Assembly (NCBI GenBank): GCA_008638375.1
Contig: CM018035.1
Span: 27,406,307-27,470,306 of the forward strand
Direction of reading: 5' to 3'
Origin: Nyssa sinensis
Lineage: Eukaryota; Streptophyta; Magnoliopsida; Cornales; Nyssaceae
DNA length: 64,000 bases
The notes under the pieces were generated by a model. That model saw only the letters and a list, made by a program, of their open reading frames with translations. It was not told where the DNA came from and did no database searches. Made by a program: the position numbers and the translations under genes. Below are positions 48,443 to 60,483 of this stretch, one piece after another (within the stretch, counting starts at the first letter, position 1; each line of letters opens with the position of its first letter).

Positions 48443-50464
48443 AGGCAAAATCCATCTATTTCGTGTGAGTATATATATAATAGATATTTTAATTGTATTC
48501 TAATTCTAGTAGAACTAAAAAAAAACTTTTCAGATGATGAATTTTGTATTGTAATTCTAATTTCTACAGGTTCAACTTTTTTTTTTGTTTTGTGCTTTTT
48601 ATTTTTATTTTTTATTAGACTTCTAATTGTATTATACTATACAATTATACAAATTTGAAGCCTTCTTTGTAAGTGGGACCTAAAGCAATTGTTTTTCTCG
48701 CATAAAAATAATCCCAATACAAAATCTTTTTAGTGTCATTGTTTGCAGTTCAATGAAACAAATACTACTATTATATTTAATAAATATAGCTTGTATAAAC
48801 TAAAATACATTAAGATTCACTAGCAACAAACAATTCACATCAAACAATAATTCTTTTGGAACATGGAACGTATACAGACCCCTGATGGATCAGATTTTGA
48901 ACTAGCTCTGTTTCTACCTCATACGTCAATCATATAATAGTTTAGCAAAAGGTGTAGGATACCTATCGTGCAAGTGAGACTGTTGTCCATGCCAAAATTC
49001 AAAAATCTCTAGTTTAAGCCTGTATATCCGCCCCAATGTTTGGGTTTGGGAATCAAACTTTTGCCATTAAAAAAAAATTGAAAAGAAAAAGTAACCTTGT
49101 CAGAGTTCCTTAACTAGAGGTGTTAGTCACGATTTTAAAACAGACTAACAATAGTGCTCTTAGAGAATAAAGATGTAGATTTAGTTTGGTCTGGGCTTCC
49201 AAATCAATCATGGAAATATATATACATTTATAGCAATGTGCAAAGATTGCAACCTTGATTCACAATAAAAATCTCATGTACATGGTAATTTTGAAAATTA
49301 GACCGAAGAATTATTCAAGTAAGCTTACAAAACTGGTTAAGAGTAGTACTTCATTCAGATGCTATTTGTGCAACCTGTACTGGGGACCAATAGTTTAAGG
49401 AAGTTAAACTAAAAAATCTTATTAAGCATAACATTTGTAGGATCAAATTATCAATATTGATTTACAAGGCTAAAATACTAAGACATCGGAGAACTTTTTC
49501 TCTAATTCTTTGTATTCTTGCCAGAGAACATGCCACCTAGGAAATACAGTGCTCTAAGGATAAGATAGAGATTGGTTTAGTAGCTTAAGCATGTCATTTG
49601 TAAATAAGTATTTGAAGAATAAAAAAGAAAAGCAGCAAACAAACCAGCTTGCTAACTATTGCTCCAATTTGACTTCCTTTAGGACGATTGTGGAATTATT
49701 GCTCAGATTCCTCATCATAAACTCTCTAGACAAATCCTTCCACTCTTAATTATAAATTATAGAGATAATTGTGATATGAAAATAAGAAACAATGATTGAA
49801 AAATTTGTTATTAATTCCTTGGCCATAATACAAAATCTCTCATTTGATATGGTACACAGTAGTGATTCAATCTGATTGCTCATCATAATAAAAAAAAAAA
49901 AACTCAATAAATATTAAGTTATTAAATAAAAAGAAAGACTATGATGATAGACAAAAAAAAAAATAGAGAATGGATATATTTACATAATCTACACTTGTAC
50001 TTGTTGAGAAACAAGTCTTTGCCCCAAAATTTCATTGGATGGTAAAAGAGAAAATAGAAAGAGAAGAGATAGAGAACAAAGAGAAGGCATACTTGTAGAG
50101 TGCTTGAGAGACAGCACAAGCTTGATTGAGAGAGAGAGAGCAAGATTAGAGAAACAATCTACATCAAAACATGATGTTTTGCCCCTTGTCAATCGATGTG
50201 TATGATGCAAGAGATAGCCGCTAGTGTCGATCAAAAACACATCAAACTAATGCTAGGTTTTCTATGAAGGTAATAAGCTAGGGTTTAGGGGACAGAAGAT
50301 AGGGTTCCTATATCAAATTAAAATGGAATGAGAAAGGATTTATTTCCCAAAGAAGAGAATCTGAAGGGTTTCTTCTTTCAAACACATAAGAGGTTTTTTT
50401 GTATTAGCGTGCGGGTATCGAAGGAAAATTGTATTTTAATTTTTAAAAACTATACAAACCGTGT
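48443..50464. other. CACTA-2 interior, right of Element C
   Basis: No gene seen. AT-rich. A segment rich in GAGAGAG on + (about 50040-50160) reads as a CT-rich stretch on -, resembling the leader of CACTA-1 and therefore possibly the 5' UTR side of the minus-strand gene whose 3' exons are at 35.9-36.8 kb. The 73- and 83-residue minus ORFs here are low-complexity. Confidence 0.35.
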
Positions 50465-50756
50465 CGTTTTGAGTTATATGTAATAGTGACATTTACGGAA
50501 CCGCCGTTCCTTTGTGGCATTTTAACAAAATCTCCGCTAATTAGCGGCTACAACTCTAAACCGCTGCTAATTAGTGACAGAAAATAAAAAATGCTATTTT
50601 TATTAATTAAAACGACAGCATTTTCATAAAATATGTGGCGTTTAAAGGAAGCGCCGTACGTTTTGTGGCGTTTCAAATAAAATTCCATAAATTTGTGGCA
50701 TTTGCTTTTAAGTGCCACTAATTTGCGGCGTTTTTATAAACTGCTACAAACTGTTT
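50465..50756. repeat. CACTA-2 right subterminal repeats
   Basis: Same motif set as the left side (GTGGCGTTT, GCCGCTAA, TTTGTGGCATTT). Confidence 0.8.
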
Positions 50757-50784
50757 GCCGCCAAAGCCCTATTTTGTTGTAGTG
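50757..50784 (-). repeat. CACTA-2 right terminal inverted repeat
   Basis: 28 bp ending TTTTGTTGTAGTG; pairs with 34786-34813. Confidence 0.9.
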
Positions 50785-50861
50785 ATTGTCATCTTCCATC
50801 CACAGAAAATGGCTTCATGGCTTCCAATCTATTCAAATCTTGGCTTACCAATATATATCAG
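50785..50861. other. Short host spacer between CACTA-2 and Element D
   Basis: 77 bp of non-repetitive sequence, including the ATT and ATCAG target duplications. Before Element D inserted it was continuous with 59632 onward, the region upstream of OPR. Confidence 0.6.
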
Positions 50862-53800
50862 TGTAACACCCCGGCCCGACTAAGAATCATTAAATCACTA
50901 AATATTAATTAGCAACCGAGACGTTAAGTAACGAGGCCGATTTCGAATCCCAACACGTGAGCTTTCAGTAAAAGTCCCGAAATCCAGGACGACTGTACAT
51001 CACTTTCATTGCAATCACCAAATTGTTTTTGATGATCTCATTGAAATTGCATATTTTCACGTCAACCGCCAACCTCTGATTACGATTATTAAATTTAGGC
51101 ATGAACATTACGTAAACAAATAAATCAATATTAATAATAATATTATTATAAGAAAAATAAAAAAAATATAAAATATAAATACATATATATATATATATAT
51201 AAATATATGTGTATATATATATGTAATTAAATATACATAATGCAAGAATAAATTAAATAATATACAAGTATATGTATGTATATATATGAGTACGGTTGCC
51301 TCATATATATATGAAAGCAATACATTTATATATATATATATATATATGTAAACTAAAGATTAAAGCAAAGAATTTAATGGAAAGAAAAGAAATGAAGTGA
51401 GAAGAAACTAGACTTAAGTGGAAGGATTTAGAAGAGTTAGTGGCTACAGTTGTTCTCCATATGATGAAGAATGGTCAGCAGCCATGTGAGAGTGAGAAAC
51501 AATGACCATGATCTGTACACCATGCAAAATGGCAGCCAACAGGTGGCACCATCACCATCCTCAAGGTCGGTTTTAAAAGAGAAATTGGGAAGAAAGAGAA
51601 TGAGAAATACGTAGAAAAAGGAGAGAATCTAAAAAAGAAAGGGAACTAAAGAATAGAAGAAAGGAAATTTTGGAAAAATAGCCAACATAACAGGTATAAT
51701 TTCGGTTGAAATATATTTAGTTATGTTTTAGATTTAAAGCATGCAAGTACAGGATCTTAATTTACATAGTATGAGCTATATTTTGCAAAAATTATGACTG
51801 AAAATCGTGTAGAATCGAGTGAGAAAATTTGAAATTCAGATTGAACAATAATTTGAAATTGTTAGTACAGATCTGAATTGGTGTAAACTAAACCTAAATT
51901 TGAGTATTGAGACCTCAATAAGGCCTTATTAGTATTTCCAAAACACAAGACCGCGACTCTAAATCTCAAAGAATAGACCCTAAAACCTTAGTTGCAGGTT
52001 TCGGTCATAAAACCCAGTCCTCACTTTAGACCCTTAAACCCACATTTGAGGATAAGAACATGAACCCCACAAAAAATGAATCATCCCAGAAGAAACTCCA
52101 TGGCTTTTGACTCAAAAATGAGTTTGTAGGGCCAAGTTGCAGGTCTTAGTATCAAATTCCAAACCACGACCATGAGCCCAAACTTGAACCCCAAATCAAT
52201 GCCAAACCATCCTTTGATATGACAGAAATGGTTTGGATTCAATAACAGGAAGTTTCAGTGGTGTAAAATCCACGAAATTGGAAGTTTAGGTTTGCAGAAA
52301 TTAGGGCAACACAAGGGTGAGTTGGGAGAAGACGATGAACAGTGACGGGTTATGGGTCGGACCTCGGGTCGGGTCCTGACCTGATGTTTTAAGTAGGATC
52401 TGGGTCACTCAAAGTTACGACATTTTGATTAGTTTTTTAAATTTAAAACGTTAGGGCTGACGTCATCATTACATGATGAACTGGCTAAATCGGTTGGTCC
52501 AGTAAAACTTTAGACCGGTTCACTTAAAAATAACATGAACCCACTGGTTCAAAGCAGTACTTCAGGAAATTGCAACCTGACCCCAGAAGTTTTGGGAAAT
52601 TCCACTAAAGCCTAGACAGAAAAATTAATAAAATATTTCAATAAGAAAACTTTCAAAAATACCCCTAAGCCAAAAATGGGTCAAACAAAGTCCAAATAAA
52701 ATAAACAAATAGTGTATTTTAACTATTTTAGACATTTTTAACCTAATGGTGGGGTCCGTTTCACAAGACGGGACTCTAAAAAAATAAGACACGTTAAAGT
52801 GTAAATTACTAAATTGCCTCTATCATGCCCAAAGCCAAATTAAAAGCCGAGAAAGTCTATTGACTTTCTTCGACGTTCCGGACTCAATGGTAAGGTCCAT
52901 TGTATGAAATGAAGTACAGAAAAATATGGCACGTAAATATGTGAAGTTAAGAAAGCAACCCGAAAAGTTAATGACGCTATCAGAAAAGTATACATTAGGA
53001 TAATAACGCTTAAGGTAAAAGTTAGGATTTAAAACGATCTAAGCATAAATTAAGAATATCAATAGGAAATATTTGAAGTACATATGAAGTTAATAGATTA
53101 TTTATGAATTGTTTTTAGGAACTACAAAGGGGAAAGGAAAGGCACTGCAATAGAGTAACCCTAAGGACTAAGGTGGGTAACCCTGCATTTGAAATGGAGA
53201 TTTAAATCCACGGATTTGATGATATTTTAAATTTCAAAATATCTGAAGCATTGTGTGTTAAATTCAATATTTCGTGATTCCTGTTTTAAAATATTCTGTT
53301 CTTATAAATCTTATTGTGACATGCTCAGTGAGTGATTTTTATTATAGTTATCCTTGAAAGTATTTAACATGTTTACATGTTCTGAAATTGTTTATTCCAA
53401 GTATTTGAAGATTCTATCATGTAGTCATGAACATCATGTTTTAAATGCTCATAAAAAAGCATTTCTTGAAGAAGTCATGTTTAAATGCTCATAAAAAGTA
53501 TTTCTTAAAGAGGCTAAAGTTTTGCAAGATAATGATGCATAAGCATCGCAAATTATTTTGCACCCTTCGGGTTCTCAATCCAAAAGAATGTCCGGTAGCA
53601 GGATCTAATCCCCCAAGCATGAGATCTCTCAAAAGTAAAAGGAGAGTCTGGTTCGAAACAGATTCCACCTAACCAAAGAGAAAAGATGCCAAACGCTTTT
53701 GAAAATGGAAGCAGGTTTTACCCCAATTTTCACTATGCATGTTTATATGTTTTGAAGTGCATATACTCTATTTGAAGAAATATATATTAGCTTTAATACT

Positions 53801-54604
53801 TTAAATGTTTTAAAGCTATCTGTTATGAAGAATGCATGTACTCTATGTTCAAAATATACGAGCAATTGGTAGTGAGTATTTTATAAACTCTCATGTGCGA
53901 AACCACTGCCAATTGAAAACCCACGACAAATGCTAGAATTACTCACTGGGCTACTTGAAGCTCACCCTATTCCCTAACATTTTTTCAGATATTGATGATG
54001 AATGGGAGCCTTGCCCAAATTTAAGGACTAGCGATTAACGACTCTATTATGATGACGGGCTTTTGAAAATACTAGGACTTGTAGATGGTCAAATTTTGAT
54101 GTAGTAGATTTTGGACAAATATGTACTTAAGCCCGAGAGGCAATCGAATATGTAATATGTATAAAACTTTATAATTTTATTTATGCTCTGAATGTATATT
54201 CATGTGTATTGCTATGAAGAGCGGCAGTACCGAACAGATGTGCGAAAGATTCAAATAAGAAAAGAAAAGAAAAAGTTTTTCATGCTTCTGCGAACACAGG
54301 CTGCACCGCCATCCGATATTGTTGCTTATGTGAGCCTTGCCCTAAAGTCCTCGGGCCGAAGGGTGGCGGTCGCAATACGAGATCCACACAGGGTGGGTTA
54401 CTACTATGAAGAGTGGTAGTACCGAACAGATGTGCGAAAGATTCAAATAAGAAAAATAAAAATAAAAAATTTCACGCTTCCGTGAACACAGGCCATACCG
54501 TTATCCGATACTGTTGCTTATGTGAGCCTTGCCCTAAGGTCCTCGGGCCGAAGGGTGGCGGTCGCGATACGAGATCCCAATAGGGTGGGTTTCGGGTCGT
54601 GACA
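50862..54604 (+). repeat. Element D left LTR
   Basis: Contains (TA)n-rich sequence at 51180-51350, shared LTR modules at about 52730-52935, and a ~192-bp direct duplication close to its 3' end (54211-54402 and 54403-54595) that the right LTR lacks. Confidence 0.92.
54211..54595 (+). repeat. ~192-bp direct duplication at LTR 3' end
   Basis: Units begin GCTATGAAGAGCGGCAGTAC and ACTATGAAGAGTGGTAGTAC and both run through the CCTCGGGCCGAAGGGTGGCG block to GGGTGGGTT. The right LTR (59426-59615) has one unit, which accounts for most of the LTR length difference. Confidence 0.88.
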
Positions 54605-54607
54605 GAG

Positions 54608-54620
54608 TGGTATCAGAGCA
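54608..54620 (+). other. Element D primer binding site
   Basis: TGGTATCAGAGCA three bases after the LTR end; initiator tRNA-Met type. A second, decayed copy, TGGTATCAGAACA, lies at about 54692-54704. Confidence 0.85.
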
Positions 54621-54784
54621 ATAGGTTAATGGTCTTTGGGGAAGATCGTGATTAAGGTTTAGAAGTAATTAAGATTTCTGATACCACGGAGTGGTATCAG
54701 AACACTAGGTTGACTTAAACAAACTTAGTGACACTAGAAGAATTAGAAACAGAATTATGGATTAGGTAAGTTCTAGTTACCTAA

Positions 54785-54955
54785 AATATGTGAAGTATGT
54801 GACGTGATGGGAAGGCGGGGTAAGGGACCCGCCATACATGAAGTAGATATGTAAAGTATATGACATGATGGTAAGGCAGGGTATGGGACCCACATTATAT
54901 AAAGTAGTTATGTGAAGTATGTGATATGACGTGAAGGCGGGGTATAGGACCCGTG
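54785..54955 (+). repeat. 61-bp tandem repeat, three copies
   Basis: Units start TATGTGAAGTATGTGACGTG, TATGTAAAGTATATGACATG and TATGTGAAGTATGTGATATG, each followed by a GGCGGGGTA(T/A)GGGACCC block. Confidence 0.85.
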
Positions 54956-55364
54956 GTAGATTAGAAGGAATAAAGTCTGAAAATTAGAAGTAAATGTAAC
55001 GAGAAAAGAGAAAGGCAGGATTTTGACAGTCACTAGTGTGTTATCAGGACCTTTGTTACCAGGTAAGCAATGGCCACCTTATCATGTAACTAAGGGAATT
55101 GAGAAACACACAGTGCTACCTTATCCAACCATATTGAGGAAATCCTTAAACCATAGGAAGACATAAATCTAGTATGTGACATAGAGAATTAGAAATTGTA
55201 CGTTAGTGAATTAGAAGCAAGTAGTGATACGAGTGAACCTACTACCTATCTTAAAATGATGAATCAAAGTTCACCTCTTGAATCACTAAGTAAATGAATA
55301 TAACCTTATGTATTACGGTACATGAAAATAAATTAATAACTATTATTCTTTTGTAACAGAAATA

Positions 55365-55935
55365 ATGGTAAATACACAAGGGAATACAGATAATCCTAAT
55401 GAGAGCTTGGACAGGATCGAACGAATCTTGGAGACAGTAGTGTCAATCGTAAGTAGTGTCCAAACCCTGAGAAGGGGCACAACAGCAAGCGCAAGATCCC
55501 CGACCATCTTTACACCAGGGATAACCTACTATAGCAAGAATCAAAGGGAATGCCTGGGGTGAGACTTCCAGAAAAAGGAAGAACAAGGAGATCGATGGAA
55601 AAGATAATACCCGTCAAAGGGGTATGAACAATCCACTGTGTTCGACCTGCCGAAAGTACCATTATGGAATCTGTCGACGTCTCACTAAGGCCTGCTACAG
55701 GTATGGGAAGGCTGGGTACCATATAAAGGATGGCCCAAAATGGAACCAAGCTATCAAAGAACCCACGAAAGTAGCTTCTTTAGCCACACCACAAATCCAG
55801 ATCCTGACAACTGAGAATCCGGAAGGAAATAAAGAACCTCTGGAATATGGTCGAATATTCAATTCCTTCCCTGAGGCTACCCCGACCCTTGTTGGTCATT
55901 TAGGTACACCATCTAATACTCAAATTTCTATCTAA
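55365..55935 (+). pseudogene. Element D gag remnant with decayed zinc knuckles
   Basis: First piece from ATG 55365 (MVNTQGNTDNPNESLDRIER...) resembles a gypsy gag N-terminus with a helical segment. After a stop at 55560 a second frame at 55624 reads CSTCRKYHYGICRRLTKACY then RYGKAGYHIKDGP, a double knuckle in which later Cys and His ligands are lost (for example Gly where the last Cys is expected). The capsid core between them is absent, implying an internal deletion. Not functional. Confidence 0.6.
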
Positions 55936-56057
55936 TATGTATATGATTGTCGTTCAATTTCGATTACTAGACACATGAATATGATAGATAGAAATAACGT
56001 AAGGAGACTAGAACTCTTGGATAAAGAAAACTCGAGTTTTGAGGACAAAACTCTTTT

Positions 56058-56070
56058 AAAGGAGGGAGAA
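56058..56070 (+). other. Element D polypurine tract
   Basis: AAAGGAGGGAGAA immediately before the right LTR at 56071. Confidence 0.85.
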
Positions 56071-56500
56071 TGTAACACCCCGACCCGATTAAGAATCATT
56101 AAATCACTAAATATTAATTAGCAACCGAGACCTTAAGTAACGAGGCCGATTACGAATCCCAACACGTGAGCTTTCAGTAAAAGTCCCGGACTCCAGGACG
56201 GACTGTACATCACTTTCATTGAAATCACCAACTTGTTTTTGATGATCTCATTGAAATTGCATATTTTCACTCAACCGCCAACCTCTGATTACGATTATTA
56301 AATTTAGGCATGAACATTATGTAAACAAATAAATCAATATTAATAATAATATTATTATAAGAAAAATAAAAAAAATAAAAAATAAAAAATATAAATACAT
56401 ATATATATGTATATATATATGTAATTAAATATACATAACGCAAGAATAAATTAAATAATATACAAGTATATGTATGTATATTTATGAGTACGGTTGCCTC

Positions 56501-56532
<32 letters not shown>

Positions 56533-59500
56533 GAAAGCAATACATTTATATATATATATATGTAAACTAAAGATTAAAGTAAAGAATTTAATGGAAAGAA
56601 AATAAATGAAGGGAGAAGAAACTAGATTTAAGTGGAAGGAATTAGAAGATTTAGTGGCTGCAGCTGTTCTCCATATGACGAAGAATGGTCGGCAGCCATG
56701 TGAGAGTGAGAAACAATGACCATGAGCTGTACACCATACAAAAATGGTAGCCAACAGGTGGCACCATCACCATCCTCAAGGTCAGTTTTAAAAGATAAAT
56801 TGGGAAGAAAGAGAATGAGAAATACGTAGAAAAAGGGAGAGAACCTGAAGAAGAAAGGGAACAGAAGAACAGAAGAACAGAAGAAAAGGAGATTTTGGAA
56901 AAATAACCAACATAATAGGTATAATTCCGGTTGAAATATATTTAGTTATGTTTTAGATTTAAAGCATGCAAGTACAGGATCTTAATTTACATAGAATGAG
57001 CTATATTTTGCAAAAATTATGACTGAAAATCGTGTAGAATCGAGTGAGAAAATTTGAAATTCAGATTTAACAATAATTTGAAATTGTTAGTACAAATCTG
57101 AATTGGTGTAAACTAAACCTAAATTTGAGTATTGAGACCTCAATAAGGCTTTATTAGTATTTCCAAAACACAAGACCGCGACTCTAAATCTCAAAGAAAA
57201 GACCCTAAAAACTTAGTTGCAGGTTTCAGGTCATAAAACCCAATCCTCACTTTAGACCCCTAAACCCACATTTGAGGATAAGAACATGAACCCCATGAAA
57301 AATGAATCATCCCAGAAGAAACCCCATGGCTTTTGACTCAAAAATGAGTCTGTAGGGCCAAGTTGCAGGTCATAGTATCAAATTCCAAACCACGACCATG
57401 AGCCCAAACTTGAACCCCAAATCAATGCCAAACTATCCTTTGATATGCCAGAAATGGTTTGGATTCAATAATAGGAAGTTTTAGTGATGTAAAATCCACG
57501 AAATTGGAAGTTTAGGTTTGCAGAAATTAGGGCAACACAAGGGTGAGTCAGGAGAAGACGATGAACATTGACGGGTTATGGGTCAGACCTCGGGTCGGGT
57601 CCTGACCCGATGTTTTAAGTAGCATCCGGGTCACTCAAAGCTACGACATTTTGATTAGTTTTTTAAATTTAAAACGTTAGGGCTGACGTCAGCATTACAT
57701 GATGAACCGGCCAAACCGGTTGGTCCAGTAAAACTTTAAACCTGTTCACTTAAAAATAACATGAACCCACTGGTTCAAACCGGTACTTCTGGAAATTGCA
57801 ACCTGACCCCAGAAGTTCTGGGAAATTCCACTAAAGCCTAGACAGAAAAATTAATAAAATATTTCAATAAGAAAACTTTCAAAAATACCCCTAAGCCAAA
57901 AATGGGTCAAACAAAGTCCAAATAAAATAAAAAAATAGTGTATTTTGACTATTTTAGACATTCTTAACCTAATGGTGGGATCCGTTTCACAAGATATGAC
58001 TCCAAAAAAATAAGACACGTTAAAGTGTAAATTACTAAATTGCCTCTATCATGCCCAAAGCCAAGAAAGTCTAAATTGACTTTCTTCGACGTTCTGGACT
58101 CAATGGTAAGGTCCATAGTATGAAATGAAGTACAAAAAAATATGGCACGTCAATATGTGAAGTTAAGAACGTAACCCTAAAAGTTAATGAAGCTACTAGA
58201 AGAGTATACATTAAGAGAATAACGCTTAAGGTAAAAGTTAGGATTTAATAATATCTAAGCATAAATTAAGAACATCAATAGGAGATATTTGAAGTACATA
58301 TGAAGTTAATAGATTATTTATGAATTGTTTTTAGGAACTACAAAGGGGAAATGAAAGGCATCGCAATAGAGCAACCCTAAGGACTAAGGTGAGTAACCCT
58401 GCATTTGAAATGGAGATTTAACTCCACGGATTTGAAGATGTTTTAAATTTCAAAATATCCGAAGCATTGTGTTAAATTCAATATTTCGTGATTCCTGTTT
58501 TAAAATATTCTGTTCTTATAAATCCTATTGTGACATGCTCAGTGAATGATTTTTATTACAGTTCTCCTTGAAAGAATTTAACATGTTTACATGTTCTGAA
58601 ATTGTTTATTCCAAGTATTTAAAGATTCTATCATGAAGTCATGAACATCATGTTTTAAATGCTCATAAAAAAGCATTTCTTGAAGAAGTCATGTTTAAAT
58701 GCTTGTAAAAAATATTTCTTGAAGAAGCTAAAGTTTTGCAAGATAATGATGCATAAGCATCGCAAATTATTGAGCACCCTTCGAGTTCTCAATGCAGAAG
58801 AATGCCCGGTAGCAGGATCTGATCCCCTAGGCATGAGATCTCTCAGAAGTAAAACGGGAGTCTAGTTCGAAACAGATTCCACCTAGTCAAAGAGAAAAGA
58901 TGGCAAACGCTTTTGAAAACGGAAGCAAATTTTACCCCAATTTTCACTATGCATGTTTATATGTTTTGAAGTGCATATACTCTATTTGAAGAAATATATA
59001 TTAGCTTTAATACTTTAAATGTTTCAAAGGTATCTGTTATGAAGAATGCATGTACTCTATGTTCAAAATATACGAGCAATTGGTAGCGAGTATTTTATAA
59101 ACTCTCATGTGCGAAACCACTGCCAATTGAAAACCCATGACAAATGCTGGAATTACTCACTGGGCTTCTTGAAGCTCACTCCATTCCCTAACATTTTTTC
59201 AGGTATTGATGATGAATGGGAGCCTTGCCCAAATTTAAGGACTGGCGATTAACGGCTCTATTATGATTACGGACTTTTGGAAATACTAGGACTTGTAGAT
59301 GGTCAAATTTTGATGTAGTAGATTTTGGACAAATATGTACTCAAGCCCGAGAGGCAATCGAATATGTAATATATATAAAACTTTAGAATTTTATTTATGC
59401 TCTGAATGTATATTCATGTGTACCGCTATGAAGAGCGGCAGTACTGAACGGATGTGCGAAAGATTCAAATAAGAAAAGAAAATAAAAAAATTTTCATGCT

Positions 59501-59626
59501 TCCGCGAACACAGGCCGCACTGCCATCCGATACTGTTGCTTATGTGAGCCTTGCCCTATGGTCCTCGGGCCGAAGGGTGACAGTCGCGATACGAGATCCG
59601 CACAGGATAGGTTTTGGGTCGTGACA
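56071..59626 (+). repeat. Element D right LTR
   Basis: 3556 bp; collinear with the left LTR apart from the single-copy 3' unit and microsatellite length. Ends GTGACA before ATCAG. Its 3' end is 771 bp upstream of the OPR start codon, in the same orientation. Confidence 0.92.
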
Positions 59627-59631
59627 ATCAG

Positions 59632-59903
59632 CATAAATAAATCTTATGATTTTATTGATTCTACCAATATCTTAGAGCATATCTTTTGATTTTTTTTTTA
59701 TCCTTTTTGTTTCATTCCTTTAAAAGTAACATTAGATTTCTCTTTCATTATATGGGAATCATAACAGGTTTGATAATTCATTTGCCAATTCTTTTTAATA
59801 ATGGTATCTAAAAATTAAAATTAAATTTCTCTTTCATTATAGTTGTAAGAGATAATCAATAAAAAGAGTTGTTTTATTAGACCTGGATGCACAAAACAAA
59901 AGA

Positions 59904-59934
<31 letters not shown>

Positions 59935-60397
59935 CACCAAAGAGAATCATATGGTTAGAAATGAAAATATATTCTTAACGAAAATACAAAAATTACAAGA
60001 GTGGAGATTTTTGAAGTGCAAGTATGCTTTAAAAAAAAAAAACCATTATGCTTTTAAAAAAAAGACAAAAATTCCAACAATGAACCGTCTTATTGGCTAT
60101 ATATATAAAGTTGGTGGACGTACGAACCAGAAAAAGGGGAAATGGTTTGAGATCATTACTTACGTAGTATAACGTCGAAAAACTGGAAACCTTAGCCGAA
60201 CACAATCCCGTCTTTGACTGTAAAACAGAAAAAGAAAACGCAATTTATTACAATCAGCCGCCTGGTTTCCAGGGCTGTGACGATGAGCCATCAGACGATG
60301 CAGACTGTCTCTATGAATAGGCAGTTTCAGTTAGTTGTATCATCCATTCATACTATCAATCTTCTCCCATTTTCGGTGGAAAGAGAGAAAACCAACA
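59632..60397 (+). promoter_or_regulatory. OPR upstream region (promoter and 5' UTR)
   Basis: Apparently single-copy host DNA between Element D and the OPR ATG. It contains a TATA-like TATATATAAAG at 60099-60109, a W-box core TTGACT at 60214-60219 (WRKY-type site, common in wound and jasmonate genes) and an AACAATGG start context. A (TA)n run lies at 59906-59931. The transcription start is not determined; a 5' UTR of ~250 nt would fit this TATA. Confidence 0.45.
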
Positions 60398-60483
60398 ATG
60401 GAAAGGAAAGTAGAGGAAAAGCATGCCCTTCAAATCCCACTCCTCACCCCGTACAACATGGGAAAGTTCCAACTTTCTCGTAG
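60398..60483 (+). CDS. 12-oxophytodienoate reductase-like, first coding exon
   Basis: Old Yellow Enzyme-family flavoprotein (FMN, NADPH). Plant OPRs reduce 12-oxophytodienoate or related enones, in jasmonate synthesis or cytosolic detoxification. ATG at 60398; the exon encodes 28 residues plus two bases, including IPLLTPYNMGKFQLSR. This is the conserved start of the OPR barrel (LLTPY-MG-F-LS). A donor CGTAG|GTATAT follows at 60484, in phase 2, where plant OPR genes split before the VVLAPLTR-type strand. No later exon is visible: the intron is occupied by an antisense LTR up to the window end. Whether it is OPR1/2-like or OPR3-like cannot be told from this exon. It could also be a truncated gene copy. 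Confidence 0.72.

Larger units (their letters stand above)
34786..50784 (-). mobile_element. CACTA-2: defective CACTA element split by Element C
   Basis: Left end CACTACAAGAAAATAGG and right end CCTATTTTGTTGTAGTG; the inverted repeats match at 25 of 28 positions. The flanking 3-bp duplication is ATT (34783-34785 and 50785-50787). Subterminal regions contain many GTGGCGTTT and ACCGCCGCTAA motifs. Removing Element C leaves about 5.1 kb. The only coding trace is a TNPA-like gene on -; no TNP2 transposase is present, so it is non-autonomous. Confidence 0.88.
50862..59626 (+). mobile_element. Element D: non-autonomous long-LTR gypsy element
   Basis: Perfect ATCAG duplication (50857-50861 and 59627-59631). 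LTRs at 50862-54604 (3743 bp) and 56071-59626 (3556 bp) start TGTAACACCCCG and end GGGTCGTGACA. The interior is only 1466 bp with a primer binding site, a gag scrap and a polypurine tract, and no pol. LTRs make up about 83% of the element, the layout of a large non-autonomous derivative. LTR divergence is visibly higher than in Element C, so it is older. Confidence 0.92.

Noticed and set aside
35280..50784. A CRISPR-like or array signal in the regularly spaced GTGGCGTTT motifs
   Set aside because: Motifs are short, in both orientations and irregularly spaced; they are CACTA subterminal repeats in a plant genome.
59930..60172. 80-residue ORF just upstream of OPR as a possible upstream gene
   Set aside because: Lysine-rich translation of A-rich promoter DNA with no domain; position fits OPR upstream sequence.
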